Source: Bacillota bacterium (GTDB taxonomy: Bacteria; Bacillota; Clostridia; Peptostreptococcales; Anaerovoracaceae). Taken from it: 17,207 bases of DNA. A program made the position numbers and the translations under genes. Below, one piece after another: positions 14,826-17,207 of the stretch. The notes below the pieces were generated by a model, which was not told the DNA's origin, did no database searches, and saw nothing but the letters and a program-made list of their open reading frames with translations. Within the stretch, counting starts at the first letter, position 1. Each line of letters starts with the position of its first letter. The stretch is taken from contig JAEEVI010000115.1 in the NCBI GenBank assembly GCA_016287035.1, forward strand, positions 1 through 17,207. Reading direction: 5' to 3'.

Positions 14826-16070
14826 ATGGACAGGACGATCCTTCACTGCGACATGAACAGCTTCTACGCGAGCGTGGAGCTGCTCTCACATCCGGAACTC
14901 GCTGACGGTCCCGTAGCCGTGTCGGGGAGACCCGACGACAGGCACGGGATCATTTTGGCTAAAAACGAAGCGGCGAAGAAATTCGGCGTAAAGACGGCCG
15001 AGACGATATGGCAGGCGAGGCGGAAATGCCCGAACCTCGTGCTGCTGCCGCCGCATCACGAGCTGTACGAAAAGTACTGCGACGAGATAAACGCGATATA
15101 TCTGCGCTACACCGATCAGGTGGAGCCGTTCAGCATAGACGAGTCGTGGCTCGACGTGACCGGAAGCCTGCGGCATTTCGCCACGGACGGCGAGGGCATC
15201 GCTAAGGCGATACACGAGGATATCCGGCGCGAGCTCGGGCTGAAGCTGTCCATAGGCGTTTCGTACAACAAGGTCATGGCGAAGATGGGCAGCGATTACA
15301 AAAAGCCCGACGCGACTACGGTCATAACGCGCGACAATTTCAGGACGCTGCTGTGGCCTCTGCCGTGCAGGGATCTGTTCTTCGTGGGCGCGGGGACCGC
15401 GCAGCGCCTGGCGTCCATGAACATAAGGACGATAGGCGGCATAGCTCAGGCCGACGTGAGGCTCCTGAGGACGGCTCTCGGAAAGCACGGCGAGCAGCTG
15501 CACGCGTACGCGAACGGCGAGGATGACGAGCCTGTGCGGACGTACGAGGCCGCGACGGAATGCAAGTCCGTCGGCAACGGCATGACGTTCAGAAGGAATC
15601 TCGAAGGCCGTCAGGACGTCAGAACGGCGGTCGCGGCGCTCTGCGACAAGGTTTGCGCGAGGCTGAGGAGGAAGGGCGTCTGCGCCTGCGGCGTCAAGGT
15701 CGACATAAAGGACACGGATCTGCGGAGCATAAGCCGTCAGGTGAGGCTCGACGGCCCCACGGATCTCTCCTCGGAGATGCAGCCCGTATGCATGGACATC
15801 ATCGACAGGAACTGGGACTACAGGGATCCGATAAGGCTGCTGGCCGTCACCGGGATAAACGTCGTTCAGTCGGATACGAGGCAGGTGCAGATATCGCTGT
15901 TCGATACGGAGGAGAGCCGCAGAAGGTCGGAGGAGAGCAAGGCGATAGAGAATACTCTCGATTCGATCAAGGACAGGTACGGAAGGTATTCGATCGTGCG
16001 CGGAAGCATACTCGGGAACGATCTCGGCATAAGCTACCGGAACAGCGAGATGGAGATCGAGGAGGTATAG
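14826..16070 (+). CDS. dinB: DNA polymerase IV (Y-family, DinB)
   Basis: Pol IV copies past damaged template bases with low fidelity. The 414-residue protein has the Y-family catalytic residues Asp9 in HCDMNSFYASVE and Asp105-Glu106 in FSIDES, the KNEAAKKFGVK finger segment (46-56), and the SIGVSYNKVMAKMGSDYKKP palm segment (about 137-156), followed by the HhH thumb and little-finger domain. The aromatic steric-gate position is Tyr14, and the second Asp of E. coli DMD is Asn11, as often seen in Clostridia. QISLF at 355-359 is a clear beta-clamp-binding peptide. About 55 residues follow it, ending in an acidic tail. It begins four bases after dnaE with no good Shine-Dalgarno, so translation is probably coupled. 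No LexA-like operator was seen at this point. Confidence 0.96.
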   Translation: MDRTILHCDMNSFYASVELLSHPELADGPVAVSGRPDDRHGIILAKNEAAKKFGVKTAETIWQARRKCPNLVLLPPHHELYEKYCDEINAIYLRYTDQVEPFSIDESWLDVTGSLRHFATDGEGIAKAIHEDIRRELGLKLSIGVSYNKVMAKMGSDYKKPDATTVITRDNFRTLLWPLPCRDLFFVGAGTAQRLASMNIRTIGGIAQADVRLLRTALGKHGEQLHAYANGEDDEPVRTYEAATECKSVGNGMTFRRNLEGRQDVRTAVAALCDKVCARLRRKGVCACGVKVDIKDTDLRSISRQVRLDGPTDLSSEMQPVCMDIIDRNWDYRDPIRLLAVTGINVVQSDTRQVQISLFDTEESRRRSEESKAIENTLDSIKDRYGRYSIVRGSILGNDLGISYRNSEMEIEEV

Positions 16071-16084
16071 CGTCCTTCCGCGAT

Positions 16085-16113
16085 TTGACTAATGCGCGCC
16101 GGCAAATTATAAT
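16085..16113 (+). promoter_or_regulatory. Sigma-A promoter for the DUF308-like gene
   Basis: TTGACT (16085-16090) and TATAAT (16108-16113) are exactly 17 bp apart, with 5/6 and 6/6 matches. Transcription should start near 16120, about 29 nt before the ATG at 16149. It begins 15 bp after the dinB stop, and no terminator is visible between. Confidence 0.85.
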
Positions 16114-16148
16114 TATTCGATAACTCATCTGCTCAGGAAGGAAGATCA

Positions 16149-17207
16149 ATGAGGATTCTAACAGTAATATCCGGAGTTGTGCTGACCGCGGCCGGGGCGT
16201 TCTGCCTGGCCTTCTTCGGCAATACGTTTTCCGGTCTGGCCTGGATACTCGGCGTCGCTATGATGAGCGCCGGCGCTATGACGTTCATCAGCTACATCAT
16301 CTCGGGGCGCAGCGGGCGCCTTCCGGACGCCGTGCTCATCGAAGGTCTCATAGATCTCATATACGGATTCGCGGTCCTGAACGATCAGATACAGGACCCG
16401 ATCATTTCGGTATTCTTCGGAAGCTGGATGGCCGTCTGCGGCTTCTCGCGGTTCTCTCAGAGCCTCGCGGTCAGCAGGATAAATCCGCGCGACTGGTTCA
16501 AGGTCATGCCGCTCGCCGTCATCAATGCTGTCGTAGGCGCGATAATGATGATGCCCGGGCGCATACCGTTCGAGAACCCGCTGTTCCTCGTTGCCCTGTC
16601 GTTCATTCTCAACGGCATCAGCCTCGTCGTCTATTCGATGTACATGGTCAAGCGCTCCACGAGCCCCAAGGCCGTAGAGGCGCACCAGAGGGCAGAGGCC
16701 AAGAAGGCGCTCGCGGAAGAGAAGAGAGCCGAGCGCGACAGGCTGAGAAAGCTCTCAAAGCAGGAGCGCGAATACGCCCAGGAGGAAAAGCGGCTCATGA
16801 AGAAGCGCAGCGCGGACGCGAAGAGATCCGCCCGCCTCGCCGAGAAGGAGGCCGTAAGAGCCGCCAGAAGGCCCGCCTCGGAGCAGACGATGGAGTTCAC
16901 CCCCCAGGAGATGGATATCATAGCGCAGAGCGCTCCCGAGGACGCGCTCGCGGAGGACGAAGTGCTCCTCGCGAACGCTCCGATACAGATCAGAGCTCAG
17001 AAATCCGGACAGGAAGCGGATGTTCCGGCGGAGGATATCCCCGCGGCTGCCGTTCCCGCGCAGGCCTCGGAAGAGACGCCGCAGGAGGAGCCTCAGGGCG
17101 CCGCCGCGGAGCAGGGCGAGCCCTCCGAGGCGCCCGCGATAGTCGAGCCGGAGATACAGAAGGATTTCGAATCGCTTTGGGACGACGAGCCGGAGGCTCC
17201 GCCCGAG
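16149..17207 (+). CDS. HdeD/DUF308-like membrane protein with charged C-terminal tail (3' end outside window)
   Basis: The frame is open from ATG 16149 to the last base, 353 codons without a stop, so the gene is partial. AGGAAGG eight bases upstream supports the start. Six hydrophobic segments (about 3-23, 31-52, 60-78, 83-107, 117-133, 140-165) in three hairpins, with glycine-rich and GSWMAVCGFSRF motifs, suggest the DUF308/HdeD fold. A Lys/Arg/Glu-rich predicted coiled coil follows (about 170-235). The rest (about 240-353) is acidic, rich in Ala, Glu and Pro, and probably disordered. HdeD proteins in enterobacteria relate to acid resistance, but that role cannot be assumed here. The long cytoplasmic tail is not usual for DUF308 proteins and suggests scaffolding or envelope binding. 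It has its own strong promoter. Confidence 0.8.
   Translation, partial: MRILTVISGVVLTAAGAFCLAFFGNTFSGLAWILGVAMMSAGAMTFISYIISGRSGRLPDAVLIEGLIDLIYGFAVLNDQIQDPIISVFFGSWMAVCGFSRFSQSLAVSRINPRDWFKVMPLAVINAVVGAIMMMPGRIPFENPLFLVALSFILNGISLVVYSMYMVKRSTSPKAVEAHQRAEAKKALAEEKRAERDRLRKLSKQEREYAQEEKRLMKKRSADAKRSARLAEKEAVRAARRPASEQTMEFTPQEMDIIAQSAPEDALAEDEVLLANAPIQIRAQKSGQEADVPAEDIPAAAVPAQASEETPQEEPQGAAAEQGEPSEAPAIVEPEIQKDFESLWDDEPEAPPE

Noticed and set aside
1..17207. CRISPR arrays, tRNA or rRNA genes, transposases, phage genes, toxin-antitoxin or defence systems
   Set aside because: Nothing seen by eye. Nearly all the window is accounted for by conserved core genes and short gaps under 200 bp.

Overview
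The window looks like chromosomal core sequence from a GC-rich, low-GC-clade-type Gram-positive bacterium, most likely a member of the Bacillota (Clostridia). The evidence is the gene set: RNase Y, NrdR, a ThiI without rhodanese domain paired with a dedicated cysteine desulfurase, a DnaE-type Pol III alpha, and a maf-radC-minD gene order reminiscent of Bacillus. Coding DNA has strong G/C at third positions, frequent ATA (Ile) and AGG (Arg), and almost no TTA, CTA or TCA codons. That avoidance produces long antisense shadow ORFs. I see no rRNA, tRNA, CRISPR array, insertion sequence or phage gene. Genus cannot be fixed from sequence alone.

Layout. (1) 1-2829, minus strand: a membrane-anchored GGDEF protein and, upstream of it, peptide chain release factor 3 (prfC). 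(2) 2830-2991: a divergent promoter region with an extended -10 for prfC and a near-consensus promoter for nrdR, with candidate NrdR boxes. (3) 2992-6193, plus strand: a tight cluster nrdR-cmk-maf-radC-minD-like, with two 17-nt gene overlaps and a hairpin over the radC ribosome-binding site. (4) 6194-6386: a rho-independent terminator whose loop holds the -35 box of the next promoter, followed by a leader of about 110 nt. (5) 6387-7931: rny (RNase Y). (6) 7932-8023: two GC-rich hairpins. (7) 8024-16070: cysteine desulfurase, thiI, an MscS channel, dnaE and dinB, closely spaced and probably co-transcribed at least in part. (8) 16085-17207: a strong promoter and the start of an HdeD/DUF308-like membrane protein with a charged coiled-coil and acidic tail, cut by the window end.

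Functional themes. nrdR and cmk concern nucleotide supply. Maf removes non-canonical nucleotides. The desulfurase and ThiI form a sulfur relay for 4-thiouridine in tRNA. DnaE and DinB are replicative and translesion polymerases, both carrying likely beta-clamp-binding peptides. RNase Y and RF3 concern RNA turnover and translation.

Most unusual item. The MinD-like protein sits where Bacillus has mreBCD-minCD, but it has lost the P-loop lysine (Arg16) and both switch I aspartates (Asn38, Asn40), and it lacks the C-terminal membrane helix. It looks like a repurposed pseudo-ATPase. The compact terminator/promoter overlap before rny is the best regulatory observation.
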